In this document: piece by piece, positions 26,045-35,268 of the stretch | Layout of the letters: the number at the start of each line of letters is the position of its first letter | Numbering within the stretch: position 1 is the stretch's first letter | DNA from: ENR-C20 sp942493145 | GTDB lineage: Bacteria > Bacillota > Clostridia > Acetivibrionales > DTU013 | Direction of reading: 5' to 3' | Length of the DNA: 64,000 bases | NCBI GenBank assembly: GCA_942493145.1 | Contig: OW818679.1 | Span: 310,001-374,000 of the forward strand | Notes under the pieces: generated by a model | Database searches by the model: none | Seen by the model: the letters and a program-made list of their open reading frames with translations, nothing else | Told to the model about the DNA's origin: nothing | Position numbers and translations under genes: made by a program

Positions 26045-26338
26045 ATGAAAAAGAATGACAAGCTGTTTGTTCGTATCGATCATATGAATCCGGATTCAGA
26101 CTCCACTTCTGCCGATTTTGAGGAGCATTCCGGTTATGTCAGGGCATTATCAGCTGAAAGGTATCTTATCGCCGGAGGTTTTAGAAATGCCAAAGGCGGT
26201 ATGATCGTTTTTGAAGCGAAGGATATTGATGAAGCTAAAACCATTACAGAAAAAGACCCATTTATAATGAAGAAACTATTCAGTTATGAGCTGTATGAAT
26301 GGGAGCTGTTCATATTGTCTGAAGAAGCAACGCAATGA
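26045..26338 (+). CDS. YciI-like small protein
   Basis: A 97-residue protein with the ferredoxin-like YCII fold (KLFVRIDHMNPDSDS, HSGYVRALSAERYLIAGGF, GGMIVFEAKDIDEAKTI, ELYEWELF). YCII-related proteins are of uncertain function; some are dehalogenase-like or fused to transcription factors. It lies on the plus strand between the two arginine units and converges on argB. The ATG at 26045 follows GAGGTAAGGA; an upstream in-frame ATG at 25988 overlaps the promoter and is rejected. No link with arginine is apparent beyond position. Confidence 0.75.
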   Translation: MKKNDKLFVRIDHMNPDSDSTSADFEEHSGYVRALSAERYLIAGGFRNAKGGMIVFEAKDIDEAKTITEKDPFIMKKLFSYELYEWELFILSEEATQ

Positions 26339-26380
26339 AATGGGGCGGATTCATGCAATAATTCAAGGGGCAGAAGCATG

Positions 26381-26417
26381 CTATAATTCAAGGGGCTTCC
26401 AGCCCCTTGAATTATAG
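26381..26417. terminator. Perfect 17-bp hairpin between convergent genes
   Basis: 26381-26397 pairs perfectly with 26401-26417 around a 3-base loop, overlapping the argB stop. No strong T tract follows on either strand, but the stem is long and GC-rich in the middle. A direct repeat of the core (ATAATTCAAGGGGC) lies 28 bases upstream. It is probably a bidirectional terminator. Confidence 0.65.
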
Positions 26418-27320
26418 TTGCTCCTGGCTGTGATACAGTATCTTCTCATTCATTATCATTGTTCCGATGCCCTTGTAGGTGAATATCTCAAGCAGTATGC
26501 AGTGGGGGATCCTTCCGTCGATTATATGGGTGCGGCCGACACCGTTGTTCAGTGCATCAAGGCAACCCAGTACCTTCGGGATCATACCTCCGCTAATGAT
26601 CTTTTTCTCAATTAGGTCGTGAACCTCTTTAGCGGTCAATGCATGCAGGATATCGCCCGAACCGCCATCGCCCGTAGCCTTGACCCCTTCGACATCCGTA
26701 AGCAGTATCAACTTTTCAGCCTTCAATGCTGAAGCAATTTCACCTGCCACAGTATCTGCATTGATGTTATAACTGCAGCCATCCTTGCCTACTCCGATGG
26801 GAGCAACAACAGGAATATATTCGTCCTTTGCCATAAGCTCGAGTACCTTACAGTTTATATTGGTGATCTTACCGACATAGCCGATATCCTTTTCAACTCC
26901 GTCAACGACAACCTTGTGCTGTTCACATTCAATCAGGTTTCCGTCTATGCCGCAGAGTCCGATTGCTTTGCCGCCCTTCTGGTTCAGGAGCGAGACGATT
27001 TCCTTGTTGGTTTTGCCTACAAGGACCATCTGAGCGACCTCCATCGTTGCAGCATCAGTAACTCGCAGTCCGTTTACGAATTCACTCTTTATGCCATAAT
27101 TAATCAGTGCTTTGTTTATATCAGGACCTCCTCCGTGGACTACGACCGGGTTCATTCCTATGTATTTCAGGAGGGTGATATCTTCCATTACCGAGTTTTT
27201 CAACTCATTGTTTATCATTGCATTACCGCCGTATTTAATGACCACCGTTTTACCATACAGCTTCTGTATATAAGGCAGTGCTTCTATCAATATTTCAGCC
27301 TTTTTTATCAATGCTTCCAT
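26412..27320 (-). CDS. argB: Acetylglutamate kinase
   Basis: A 302-residue amino-acid kinase family protein. It has the phosphate-binding KTVVIKYGGNAM, substrate loop VVVHGGGPDINKAL, NINADTVAGEIASAL, and LLTDVEGV. It phosphorylates N-acetylglutamate in the second step of arginine synthesis. The N-terminal helix before KTVVIKYGG (about 24 residues) is present; in arginine-inhibited hexameric enzymes this helix mediates oligomerisation, so feedback inhibition is plausible. ATG 27320 follows GGAG by 9 bases. Downstream of argC in one unit. Confidence 0.96.
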   Translation of the reverse strand: MEALIKKAEILIEALPYIQKLYGKTVVIKYGGNAMINNELKNSVMEDITLLKYIGMNPVVVHGGGPDINKALINYGIKSEFVNGLRVTDAATMEVAQMVLVGKTNKEIVSLLNQKGGKAIGLCGIDGNLIECEQHKVVVDGVEKDIGYVGKITNINCKVLELMAKDEYIPVVAPIGVGKDGCSYNINADTVAGEIASALKAEKLILLTDVEGVKATGDGGSGDILHALTAKEVHDLIEKKIISGGMIPKVLGCLDALNNGVGRTHIIDGRIPHCILLEIFTYKGIGTMIMNEKILYHSQEQL

Positions 27321-27376
27321 ACTTTACATCTCCTTGATTATATATCCTTACTTTTAATTTCAATCGTTTGTTTACA

Positions 27377-28324
27377 TTATAACCCTTCGGCCTCATCAAA
27401 GCCAAACATAATGTTCATGTTCTGTATGGCAGCTCCTGAGGCGCCCTTGCCCAGATTATCCAGGCGTGTTGCGAGGACTAGCTGGTCTTCATTTCCAAAA
27501 ACAAAAATCTCGGCATCATTTGTGCCATTGCAGGCTGTTGCGCCCAGGAAGCCCTCATCCAGGAAACTGTCAGAGTCAAAGGGGATGACTTTGACAAAAC
27601 GGCTGCCCTTGTAATAATCTGCAAGGAAATCCCTGATGTCCGCAGGAGACAATTTCTTTCCAAGAAAGTCTGCATGGATGGGTACAGCTACAGTCATACC
27701 CTGGTAGAAACTGCTTACTATGGGAGTGAAAAGAGGTGGGTGTGAAAGGCCGCACACCTTCTGCATTTCGGGCAGGTGTTTGTGCTTCAGTCCGAGGGCA
27801 TACATATTCGGACTTTCCAGACCGCTTTTAAGGGGGACAGTAGCTTCGTACCTTTCAATCAGTTTTTTCCCGCCACCGCTGTAACCCGTTATGGAAAAAG
27901 TGGTCAATAGAATGTCCGGGGATATGATTCCTTTAAGGACAAGGGGGTAAACCGGGAGGATGAAACCGGTTGCATGGCAGCCGGGATTTGCTACCCTGCG
28001 GGACTGTTTTATTGATGTCCTGTGGGTGGCGCTGAGCTCGGGTATGCCGTAAGCCCAGCCGTCAGCAGTCCTGTGGGCGGTGCTTGCATCTATTATCCTG
28101 GTTGTATCATTATTAATTAAGGAAACCGATTCTTTGGCAGCAGCATCAGGAAGGCAAAGGAATACAAGGTCGGCTTCATTCATAAGCCTGCTTCGCTCCG
28201 ATGGATCCTTGCGTTTTTCCTGGGCTATTGTAAGCACTTCCAGGTCTTTTCGTCCTTCCAGCCGGTCGTGGATCTGAAGGCCGGTGGTCCCTTCGCTTCC
28301 GTCTACAAAAACCTTATAAGCCAT
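27377..28324 (-). CDS. argC: N-acetyl-gamma-glutamyl-phosphate reductase (short type)
   Basis: A 315-residue NADPH-dependent reductase of the shorter, type 2 ArgC family: N-terminal YKVFVDGSEGTTGLQIHDRL, FLCLPDAAAKES, catalytic Cys in RRVANPGCHATGFILPVYP, and the substrate motif STAHRTADGWAYGIPEL. It produces N-acetylglutamate semialdehyde for ArgD. ATG 28324 follows GGAGG. It is the first gene of the argC-argB unit, about 80 bases from its promoter. Confidence 0.95.
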   Translation of the reverse strand: MAYKVFVDGSEGTTGLQIHDRLEGRKDLEVLTIAQEKRKDPSERSRLMNEADLVFLCLPDAAAKESVSLINNDTTRIIDASTAHRTADGWAYGIPELSATHRTSIKQSRRVANPGCHATGFILPVYPLVLKGIISPDILLTTFSITGYSGGGKKLIERYEATVPLKSGLESPNMYALGLKHKHLPEMQKVCGLSHPPLFTPIVSSFYQGMTVAVPIHADFLGKKLSPADIRDFLADYYKGSRFVKVIPFDSDSFLDEGFLGATACNGTNDAEIFVFGNEDQLVLATRLDNLGKGASGAAIQNMNIMFGFDEAEGL

Positions 28325-28398
28325 ATGATTGGCCTCCTTTCACTGGTCAGTAACTTTCTGCAGAATTCCTGTAATGAATTACAGCAGAGGGATGAATA

Positions 28399-28433
28399 TT
28401 TATAATTATACATTTAAATGTATAAAAATGCAA
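28399..28433 (-). promoter_or_regulatory. argC promoter with tandem ARG boxes
   Basis: On the minus strand TTGCAT (28433-28428), a 17-base spacer and TATAAT (28410-28405). The exact ARG-box pattern TGCATTTTTATACA overlaps the -35 and a second near-match overlaps the -10. This 35-base segment differs from the argD promoter at only three positions, indicating common ArgR control. Confidence 0.83.
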
Positions 28434-28564
28434 TATCAAATATGTGTTATACAAGTTTAACAATTACCGGTTTGATATTTTGGTGATTATTATACTAGTT
28501 AGGTTACAGGCGGCAATGGTATAGTTATCATATAAATATTATCATCATTTTGGGAGGTTGTATA

Positions 28565-29677
28565 ATGTCAAGCGTAAAACTTAAAGGTATATATAAAAGA
28601 TACGAAGGTGGAGTTGTTGCTGTAAGTGATTTCAATCTTGATATCGAGGATAAGGAATTCATTATTCTGGTCGGACCTTCAGGCTGCGGAAAGACCACAA
28701 CACTTAGGATGGTTGCAGGTCTTGAGGATATCAGCGAGGGCGAAGTATATATTGGAGACAGGATCGTTAACGAGGAACAACCCAAGGACAGGGATATAGC
28801 AATGGTTTTCCAGAACTATGCATTGTATCCTCACATGACTGTTTTCGACAACATGGCCTTTGGCCTGAAAATCAGGAAAACCCCCAAGGATGAAATCAGA
28901 AAGAGAGTACACGAAGCAGCAAAGATCCTCGAAATTGAGCACCTGCTGGATAGGAAGCCCAGGGCCCTTTCAGGAGGACAGAGACAGAGGGTTGCACTTG
29001 GCCGTGCAATAGTACGTAATCCAAAGGTGTTCCTCATGGACGAACCGCTTTCTAACCTGGATGCAAAACTCAGGGTCCAGATGAGGCTCGAAATAACAAA
29101 ACTGCATCAAAAACTGCAGACAACCTTCATATATGTTACACATGACCAGACAGAGGCTATGACAATGGGCGACAGGATTGTCGTCATGAAGGATGGCCTC
29201 ATTCAGCAGGTAGACACGCCTTCAGCCCTGTACGACAGACCTTTGAACATGTTCGTCGCAGGATTTATAGGAAGCCCTCAAATGAACTTCTTCAACGTTT
29301 TGGTTGAAAAAAGCGGTTCAGATGTATATCTGACATTTGGGAAAAACAAAATCAAGCTCCCGGAAGCAAAAGCAAGGAAGCTGGAGGGTTCCGATTACTT
29401 CGGTAAGGAAGTAATTATGGGAATCAGGCCTGAGAGCATGCATGATGAAGATACCTTCCTCCAGGCATTCCCGGATAGTATTGTCGAATCAAAGATTGAA
29501 GTTGTCGAAATGCTCGGTTCAGAAACTCTGCTTCACATGTTTATTGAAGATGTCGGCTGCACAGCCAGGGTAAATCCGAGAACAAAGACCAGATCCGGTG
29601 ATATCATCAAGATTGCATTAGATACCAACAGGCTTCATCTTTTCGATAAGGAAACAGAAAAGACGATTTTGAACTAA
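28565..29677 (+). CDS. msmK: Carbohydrate ABC transporter ATP-binding protein (MsmK/UgpC type)
   Basis: A 370-residue ATPase. The nucleotide-binding domain (about 1-235) has Walker A GPSGCGKTTT, Q loop in MVFQNYALYPHMTV, signature LSGGQRQRVALGRA, Walker B VFLMDEPLSNLD, and the H loop in YVTHDQTEAMT. A C-terminal OB-type regulatory domain (about 240-370) is typical of MalK/UgpC/MsmK. No permease or binding-protein genes are adjacent. In Gram-positives such solitary ATPases serve several sugar importers, which fits here. ATG 28565 follows GGGAGGT. A terminator follows the gene. Confidence 0.93.
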   Translation: MSSVKLKGIYKRYEGGVVAVSDFNLDIEDKEFIILVGPSGCGKTTTLRMVAGLEDISEGEVYIGDRIVNEEQPKDRDIAMVFQNYALYPHMTVFDNMAFGLKIRKTPKDEIRKRVHEAAKILEIEHLLDRKPRALSGGQRQRVALGRAIVRNPKVFLMDEPLSNLDAKLRVQMRLEITKLHQKLQTTFIYVTHDQTEAMTMGDRIVVMKDGLIQQVDTPSALYDRPLNMFVAGFIGSPQMNFFNVLVEKSGSDVYLTFGKNKIKLPEAKARKLEGSDYFGKEVIMGIRPESMHDEDTFLQAFPDSIVESKIEVVEMLGSETLLHMFIEDVGCTARVNPRTKTRSGDIIKIALDTNRLHLFDKETEKTILN

Positions 29678-29701
29678 AAACAAAAAATAAATCAATGAAG
29701 T

Positions 29702-29736
29702 GGCGGATGATCCTTACGGTTATCCGCCCTTTTTTG
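29702..29736 (+). terminator. Terminator after msmK-type gene
   Basis: GGCGGAT (29702-29708) pairs with ATCCGCC (29722-29728), followed by C and a run of T residues. Confidence 0.88.
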
Positions 29737-29863
29737 CGTTCATGTAACTTATTTATATGTAAAAAATGAAAAAATTTATAAAAAATTCACATATTATAGT
29801 GTACACAGCTCCATTGCCGCATTACAGGTATCGTTATGTCTTCCGCTTTTTAATTTTAAGTAG

Positions 29864-29869
29864 TATAAT
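29864..29869 (+). promoter_or_regulatory. Candidate -10 box of the ftsEX unit
   Basis: TATAAT lies about 70 bases before the TTG start of the PucR-like gene. A -35 TTCCGC (29841-29846) at 17 bases is weak. Confidence 0.4.
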
Positions 29870-29940
29870 GTTGTAGTATGCGAAAAGCGTTTCACAAATC
29901 GGGCAAAATACCGCAGGAGTCATGTTTGAGGGAGGTAGCT

Positions 29941-31032
29941 TTGAAGCTTTACCAGAAGTTGGCTGATCAGATTGGACAGGCAATTGAGACGGAGTTCGGA
30001 ATAATGGACAAGGACGGTCTCATACTGGGATGCACCAATGTAGAAAGGGTGGGAGAAATTCACCCCGGTGCTTCTATTGCGGCCAGAAATGATGAACGAT
30101 TCTCAGTCGTTGATGGAGCCACTTTCCAGAAGATTTTAAACAGGAACAAGCTTGAGTCCATTACCTGGATCAACTCGGCAGACAGCAGCTGCAGGCAGCT
30201 CCTGTCTTTAATATCGATAAATGTTGTCAACTTAAGGAGTTACCATGAAGATAAATTTGACAGGTGCTCCTTCATACGCAGTCTGATAATGGATCAAATT
30301 CCGGCTGCTGAAATTGCAATGATGGCTAATGAACTTCATATGACAGCTAAGGCTCCAAGGGCATTTTTCCTCATAAAAACAGAGGGAGCCCAGCATTCAG
30401 ATGTTCTGAATGTATTGAAAAACCTTTTTCCAAACGAGACAAAGGATGCAGTTGTGGCTGTTGATGAAAGGGCAATTGTGCTGATAAGGGAGCTAAAGAA
30501 GGCCGAAGAAGGCAAAGAGCCTCGTAAATTAGCCAAGACGATAATCGATACTATAAATACGGAGCTTATGATAAAAGCCCGGGTAGGTATCGGCAATACA
30601 GCTGAAAGCCTTTCCGATCTTGCGTCAGCGTACCGCAATGCAGAGACGGCCCTTGAAACAGGTGATATTTTTGAAAAGGACAAGACTGTTATGGACTACA
30701 ACAGACTTGGCATAGGCAGGTTGATCAACCAGCTGCCTGAAGATCTGTGCAGGCTTTACCTGAATGAGGTTTTAAACGAAGGGTTTTTTGAAACAATCGA
30801 TAATGAAACACTAGTAACGGTGCAAAAGCTTTTTGACAACAACCTGAATATAAGCGAAGCATCAAGGCAGCTGTACCTGCACAGGAATACCCTGGTATAC
30901 AGGCTGGATAAGATTCAGAAAAGCACCGGACTTGATCTCAGAAGTTTTGAAGATGCAATAACATTCAAGCTTTGCATGATGGTCAGGAAATATCTTGATA
31001 ATAAAGAGCTTCAGCGAAAAACACAGAAATAA
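29941..31032 (+). CDS. PucR/CdaR-type helix-turn-helix protein upstream of ftsEX
   Basis: A 363-residue protein. The C-terminal 60 residues match the PucR-type HTH (LFDNNLNISEASRQLYLHRNTLVYRLDKIQ). The middle (about 130-270) resembles the GGDEF-like or CdaR domain region, and the N-terminal part (LADQIGQAIETEFGIMDKDGLILG) resembles the sugar-diacid recognition domain. Its position directly before ftsE is a conserved clostridial arrangement, and the target is unknown. The TTG at 29941 has GGAGGT just upstream, whereas the in-frame ATG at 29878 lies next to the -10 box without a ribosome binding site, so TTG is chosen. Confidence 0.8.
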   Translation: MKLYQKLADQIGQAIETEFGIMDKDGLILGCTNVERVGEIHPGASIAARNDERFSVVDGATFQKILNRNKLESITWINSADSSCRQLLSLISINVVNLRSYHEDKFDRCSFIRSLIMDQIPAAEIAMMANELHMTAKAPRAFFLIKTEGAQHSDVLNVLKNLFPNETKDAVVAVDERAIVLIRELKKAEEGKEPRKLAKTIIDTINTELMIKARVGIGNTAESLSDLASAYRNAETALETGDIFEKDKTVMDYNRLGIGRLINQLPEDLCRLYLNEVLNEGFFETIDNETLVTVQKLFDNNLNISEASRQLYLHRNTLVYRLDKIQKSTGLDLRSFEDAITFKLCMMVRKYLDNKELQRKTQK

Positions 31033-31066
31033 AAGCTGTAGACAAAAAACGTCGGGGAGTGTTAAT

Positions 31067-31774
31067 GTGGTTGAATTGATTAATGTTACTAAGAAATATC
31101 CGAACGGGACTTTGGCTCTTCAGGATGCAAATCTAAAAATAGCAAAGGGCGAGTTCGTTTTCATCGTCGGACAAAGTGGCTCGGGGAAATCGACGATAAT
31201 CAAGATGCTGCTTAAAGAAGAGGATGCGACAGAGGGTGAGGTAACTGTAAACGGATTCGATGTGACAAGCATGACCAGGCGTGAAATACCACTTCTCCGA
31301 CGCAGTATTGGAGTCGTATTTCAGGATTTCAGGCTTCTTCCCAACAAGACTGTTTATGAAAATGTAGCTTTTGCCATGCAGATAACCGAAGCCCTTCCTA
31401 AGGAAATAAGGAGGCAGGTGCCTATGGCGCTTGCTCTTGTTGGCTTAAGCCGTAAAGCGAATGTGATGCCTCATCAGCTTTCAGGAGGGGAACAACAGAG
31501 GGTCGCTCTCGCAAGAGCACTTGTGAACAATCCGGCACTTCTCATCGCCGATGAGCCTACGGGCAATCTGGATCCGGAAACATCATATGATATAATGAAG
31601 CTGCTTAACGAGGTCAACAACAGGGGCACGACGGTTATTGTCGCAACCCACGAAAAAAATATCGTCGATGAGATGAAGAAAAGGGTCGTTGCAATAAACA
31701 AGGGAATAATCATAAGGGATCAGGAGAAAGGACTTTATAAGGATGAAGATAAGAACTCTCAGATATATAGTTAA
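31067..31774 (+). CDS. ftsE: Cell division ATP-binding protein FtsE
   Basis: A 235-residue ABC ATPase with Walker A GQSGSGKST, Q loop VFQDFRLLPNKTVYENV, signature LSGGEQQRVALARA and Walker B LLIADEPTGNLDP, all typical of FtsE. It forms a complex with FtsX to drive peptidoglycan hydrolase activation at the septum or side wall. The start is the GTG at 31067, 7 bases after GGGGAG; the ATG at 31065 is out of frame. The gene overlaps ftsX by 32 bases. Confidence 0.95.
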   Translation: MVELINVTKKYPNGTLALQDANLKIAKGEFVFIVGQSGSGKSTIIKMLLKEEDATEGEVTVNGFDVTSMTRREIPLLRRSIGVVFQDFRLLPNKTVYENVAFAMQITEALPKEIRRQVPMALALVGLSRKANVMPHQLSGGEQQRVALARALVNNPALLIADEPTGNLDPETSYDIMKLLNEVNNRGTTVIVATHEKNIVDEMKKRVVAINKGIIIRDQEKGLYKDEDKNSQIYS

Positions 31775-32642
31775 AGAAGGAATAGTCAATACTTATAAAA
31801 ACAAGCTGATGTCCCTGGCTTCTGTAATAATTGTTGTAGCCACTCTCATTATTTTCGGCTTTGTACTTCTTATCGCTCTGAATCTTGAGACAAATCTGGA
31901 GACCTTGAAGGATCAGCCACAGCTTGAGGTGTTCTGCTACACCATACTGGACGATACACAGATTAAGCAGGTTGAAGAGATAATAAAAAACAACGAAATG
32001 ATAGAAACATATCAGACAGTTTCCAGGGAAGAAGCCCTTGAGAAGATGAAGGAAAGGCTCGGAGAGGATTCCTCAACCCTTGAAGGATATGACGAAACCA
32101 TTTTTCCGGTTTCCTTCATTATTAAGATGAAGGATTATACCCAGAGCTCTGTTGCGGTCGAAGAACTCAAAAGCATAAGCGGAGTTGAGAAAGTCAGCTA
32201 TTCCCAGGACACAATCGACCTGATTTCCAAGGTGACCTATTGGATCAAATTCATTAGCGGATTTTTAATAATAATTCTTTTGATAGTTTCGGTATTTATT
32301 ATAGCTAACACCATAAAGCTCACTGTTTTTGCCAGACGCAGGGAAATTAACATAATGAAATATATCGGTGCCACAGATTGGTTTATACGCTGGCCTTTTG
32401 TTGTAGAAGGTGTTATAATTGGAATAGTTGGTGCAACATTGGCATTTATTCTTACTAGTTATGGATATAATGCCATAGAAAGTAAATTTAATGAAGATCT
32501 GATTTCTATCAGCAGTAACTTCTTTACGATGATCAGTATGAAAACTGTATGGTTGGAAGTCATGACCTTCTTCCTTTTAATAGGAACGGTAGTAGGCGCT
32601 GCAGGCAGCTTTATGTCGCTTCGAAAGCATTTGAGGGTATGA
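31743..32642 (+). CDS. ftsX: Cell division membrane protein FtsX
   Basis: A 299-residue protein with four membrane segments (about 21-47, 173-198, 222-245 and 268-290). It has a large extracellular loop after the first (about 50-170) containing the FtsX_ECD-like sequence (QLEVFCYTILDDTQIKQVEEII, YSQDTIDLI) and the C-terminal MacB/FtsX permease fold with RREINIMKYIGATDWFIRWPF. It links FtsE ATPase to an extracellular hydrolase. The M23 peptidase encoded next is the natural partner. It overlaps the ftsE 3' end, which implies translational coupling. Confidence 0.94.
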   Translation: MKIRTLRYIVKEGIVNTYKNKLMSLASVIIVVATLIIFGFVLLIALNLETNLETLKDQPQLEVFCYTILDDTQIKQVEEIIKNNEMIETYQTVSREEALEKMKERLGEDSSTLEGYDETIFPVSFIIKMKDYTQSSVAVEELKSISGVEKVSYSQDTIDLISKVTYWIKFISGFLIIILLIVSVFIIANTIKLTVFARRREINIMKYIGATDWFIRWPFVVEGVIIGIVGATLAFILTSYGYNAIESKFNEDLISISSNFFTMISMKTVWLEVMTFFLLIGTVVGAAGSFMSLRKHLRV

Positions 32643-32704
32643 TGCTTTAAGGGCGGTGCTTTGCATAATCTGATACTGAGAAATTAAAAACGGAGGATAA
32701 ACTG

Positions 32705-33835
32705 TTGAGAAAATTTGCATTAATATTAGCTCTGATATTTTCCTTTACTGTACTGCCTTTGACGGCTTTTGCAGCAACCGTCGACAGTCTTCAGAAGGAG
32801 AAGTCAACTGTTGACAGCCGTATCAGCAAGATAACCAGTGACAAGAAAAAGGTGCTTGCAGCCAAGGCGCAGCTTGAGAGCCAGAAACAAGAAATTGCAA
32901 ACCAGCAGGCTTCCGAAAGCAAGGCTTATAAGAGTCTTGTCAGTAATATTGAAATTCTTGAGGCAAACCTGAGGGAGATTGAGCTTTCACTTGCTGAAGC
33001 GGAAGAAAACTACAAACGTCAGGAAGACCTTTTCAAGACAAGGATGAGGATAATGTATCAGAATACCAACATGTCCTTGCTTGATACTATAGCTCAGTCA
33101 AAAAGCATCATTGATTTTATGGAAAGGATCCAGTATATCTCGCTTATTGCCAAAAGTGACAGATCACTGATTGAAGATCTCAATCTGGCGAAGCAGGATG
33201 TTGAATATAAAAGACAGCTGAAGGAAGAGGCGAAGCAGGATCTTGAAGCACAGGCAAGCGACAAGCAGGAGAGGATTACCCAGCTGACCGCATCAAGAGC
33301 TGAGGTGGAGGAAGAGCTTAAAAGAAGCACAAAACAACTTGCGCAGCTTGAAAAGGAAGAAGACGCTCTTATAGCAAAATCAAAAGAGCTGAACAGCACA
33401 ATTAAAAATCTGTCTAAAAAGGCCAAGTATGCAGGCGGCTCAATGGTATGGCCATGTCCCAGTGCATATAAGGTAACTTCACCATTTGGAATGAGAAAAC
33501 ACCCCATACTGAGAAAATATAAGAACCATACGGGGATTGATATAGACGGGGACAAGGGAGATTCCATCGTAGCGGCAAATAAAGGAACTGTAATCATATC
33601 TGAATATAACAAGGGTGGATATGGAAACTATATAGTAATAGACCATGGTGGCGGGATTACCACTCTTTATGCCCATTTGAGCAAGAAGCTGGTCAGTGTG
33701 GGCGATGAAGTCAAAGCCGGAGCGGTTATCGGAAAGTGCGGAAGTACAGGCCTGTCTACTGGCCCACATCTGCATTTTGAAGTCAGAGTAAACGGTACCC
33801 CGGTTAATCCGATGAAAGGGTACTTGAGCAAATAG
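32705..33835 (+). CDS. Secreted M23 peptidase with N-terminal coiled coil (EnvC/PcsB-like)
   Basis: A 376-residue protein: signal peptide (residues 1-23, cleavage likely after AFA), a long coiled coil (about 25-240), and a LytM/M23 domain (about 258-370). The domain contains HTGIDIDGDKGD (zinc His and Asp), NYIVIDHGG, TLYAHLS and HLHFEVR, so the zinc ligands are complete. The combination of FtsEX with a coiled-coil hydrolase is the known activation system for cell wall cleavage. TTG start 32705 with CGGAGGA 7 bases upstream. Confidence 0.92.
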   Translation: MRKFALILALIFSFTVLPLTAFAATVDSLQKEKSTVDSRISKITSDKKKVLAAKAQLESQKQEIANQQASESKAYKSLVSNIEILEANLREIELSLAEAEENYKRQEDLFKTRMRIMYQNTNMSLLDTIAQSKSIIDFMERIQYISLIAKSDRSLIEDLNLAKQDVEYKRQLKEEAKQDLEAQASDKQERITQLTASRAEVEEELKRSTKQLAQLEKEEDALIAKSKELNSTIKNLSKKAKYAGGSMVWPCPSAYKVTSPFGMRKHPILRKYKNHTGIDIDGDKGDSIVAANKGTVIISEYNKGGYGNYIVIDHGGGITTLYAHLSKKLVSVGDEVKAGAVIGKCGSTGLSTGPHLHFEVRVNGTPVNPMKGYLSK

Positions 33836-33911
33836 ATAAATTGAATAGTGATAAAAGAGACCAAAAGAAACCAAAAGAAACCATATGTGAGTGCTAAACC
33901 TTATAGTTTAT

Positions 33912-33934
33912 AAACCCGGTTTAAAACCGGGTTT
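33912..33934 (+). terminator. Hairpin between M23 and S41 genes
   Basis: AAACCCGG pairs with CCGGGTTT around a 7-base loop, followed only by AATTG. It is a possible partial terminator or processing site. Confidence 0.5.
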
Positions 33935-34018
33935 AATTGTGCATATAAGGTCATATGATATAGAGAGGCAATTTAAACGGCCTTGAAAAACTAATTCTAC
34001 AGACGGGGGCGAGTAGTT

Positions 34019-35251
34019 TTGACAAAGAGATTTTCGATTGTTCATATGTCCATAATAATGGCGGCGACTGCGCTGGTAACAGCTGCAATTGTGTTTGCCG
34101 TCCTTTTGTTTTCAGGATTTTTCGGACCGAAGTACGTGATCAGCTTTGACCCTGAGGACGTAAGCGCCGAAAATGTGAGCAAATTCAATCAGGTCAAGGA
34201 GATGCTGAAGGATGAATTCTATCAGGATGTCGACGAAAACACCCTTCTCGAAGGTGCAGTAGGTGGATTGGCGGAGTCATTGAAAGATCCGTATACAGTT
34301 TATTTCAATAAGGAGCAGATGCAATCCTTCCTCGAAAAGTCCGAAGGAAGCTATGTCGGCATAGGTATTTCAGTGAATACCGATGAAAACGGCATACTGA
34401 CAGTGGTGGAACCTATGCCTGAATCCCCGGCAGAAGCGGCAGGCCTGAAAAAGGGCGATAAGATTGTTAAGGTAGACGACACCGACGTCACCGCACTGAA
34501 GGACGAAAATATGATCATAAGTATGATCAAGGGGACTGAAGGAACCAAGGTCATCGTGACGGTATATCGTTCATCGGAGGGCAAGTACATCGATTACGAA
34601 ATGACCAGGACTAGAATCAAGATCACCAATATTAAGAGCGAAGTCCTTGAAGGAGATATCGGCTTTATTAAGCTAAGCATGTTTGACAGTGAAATTTCCG
34701 GCTATTTTGAAAAGCACTTGGATAGCTTGCTTCAAAAAGGTATAAAGGGACTTATAATAGACTTAAGGGATAACCCTGGAGGCTCCTACGAACAGGTTGT
34801 CCAGATTGCAGACCGTCTGCTGCCCGAAGGACTTATAGTATACACCGAAGACCGTGACAAGAACAAGCAGGAGAAGAAATCTGACAAAAAGGAACTGGGC
34901 ATCCCGCTGGCCTTGCTTATTAACGGAAACAGCGCAAGTGCCTCAGAAATTCTTGCCGGCTCAATAAAGGATTACAAGGAAGGGACACTGATAGGCACGA
35001 AGACTTTCGGCAAAGGCCTTGTCCAGGAGCTTAAGTTGCTAAATGACGGATCGGGCATCAAGGTAACGGTCGCCAGGTATTTCACACCGTCAGGTGTCTG
35101 CATACATGGGTTGGGAATAGAACCCGACTTAAAGGTTGAGGTAGGCGAAGAGTACATCGATTATCCGGCTTCCAGGATTCCCAGGGATAAGGATGAACAG
35201 CTTAAATCGGCAATTGAGGCAATCAAATCGGATATTGCAGCAGCTAATTAG
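34019..35251 (+). CDS. S41-family C-terminal processing protease
   Basis: A 410-residue membrane-anchored protease. N-terminal membrane segment (about 7-32), a PDZ domain (about 110-185, GSYVGIGISVNTDENG, PMPESPAEAAGLKKGDKIVKV), and the S41 catalytic core with LIIDLRDNPGG, the Ser in NGNSASASEILAGSIKD, and the Lys in TLIGTKTFGKG. CtpA-type proteases degrade or process extracytoplasmic proteins, including peptidoglycan hydrolases, consistent with its place after the FtsEX-M23 genes. TTG start with GGGGGC upstream at about 9 bases. Confidence 0.92.
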   Translation: MTKRFSIVHMSIIMAATALVTAAIVFAVLLFSGFFGPKYVISFDPEDVSAENVSKFNQVKEMLKDEFYQDVDENTLLEGAVGGLAESLKDPYTVYFNKEQMQSFLEKSEGSYVGIGISVNTDENGILTVVEPMPESPAEAAGLKKGDKIVKVDDTDVTALKDENMIISMIKGTEGTKVIVTVYRSSEGKYIDYEMTRTRIKITNIKSEVLEGDIGFIKLSMFDSEISGYFEKHLDSLLQKGIKGLIIDLRDNPGGSYEQVVQIADRLLPEGLIVYTEDRDKNKQEKKSDKKELGIPLALLINGNSASASEILAGSIKDYKEGTLIGTKTFGKGLVQELKLLNDGSGIKVTVARYFTPSGVCIHGLGIEPDLKVEVGEEYIDYPASRIPRDKDEQLKSAIEAIKSDIAAAN

Positions 35252-35268
35252 GATATTTGTTATCTCAG

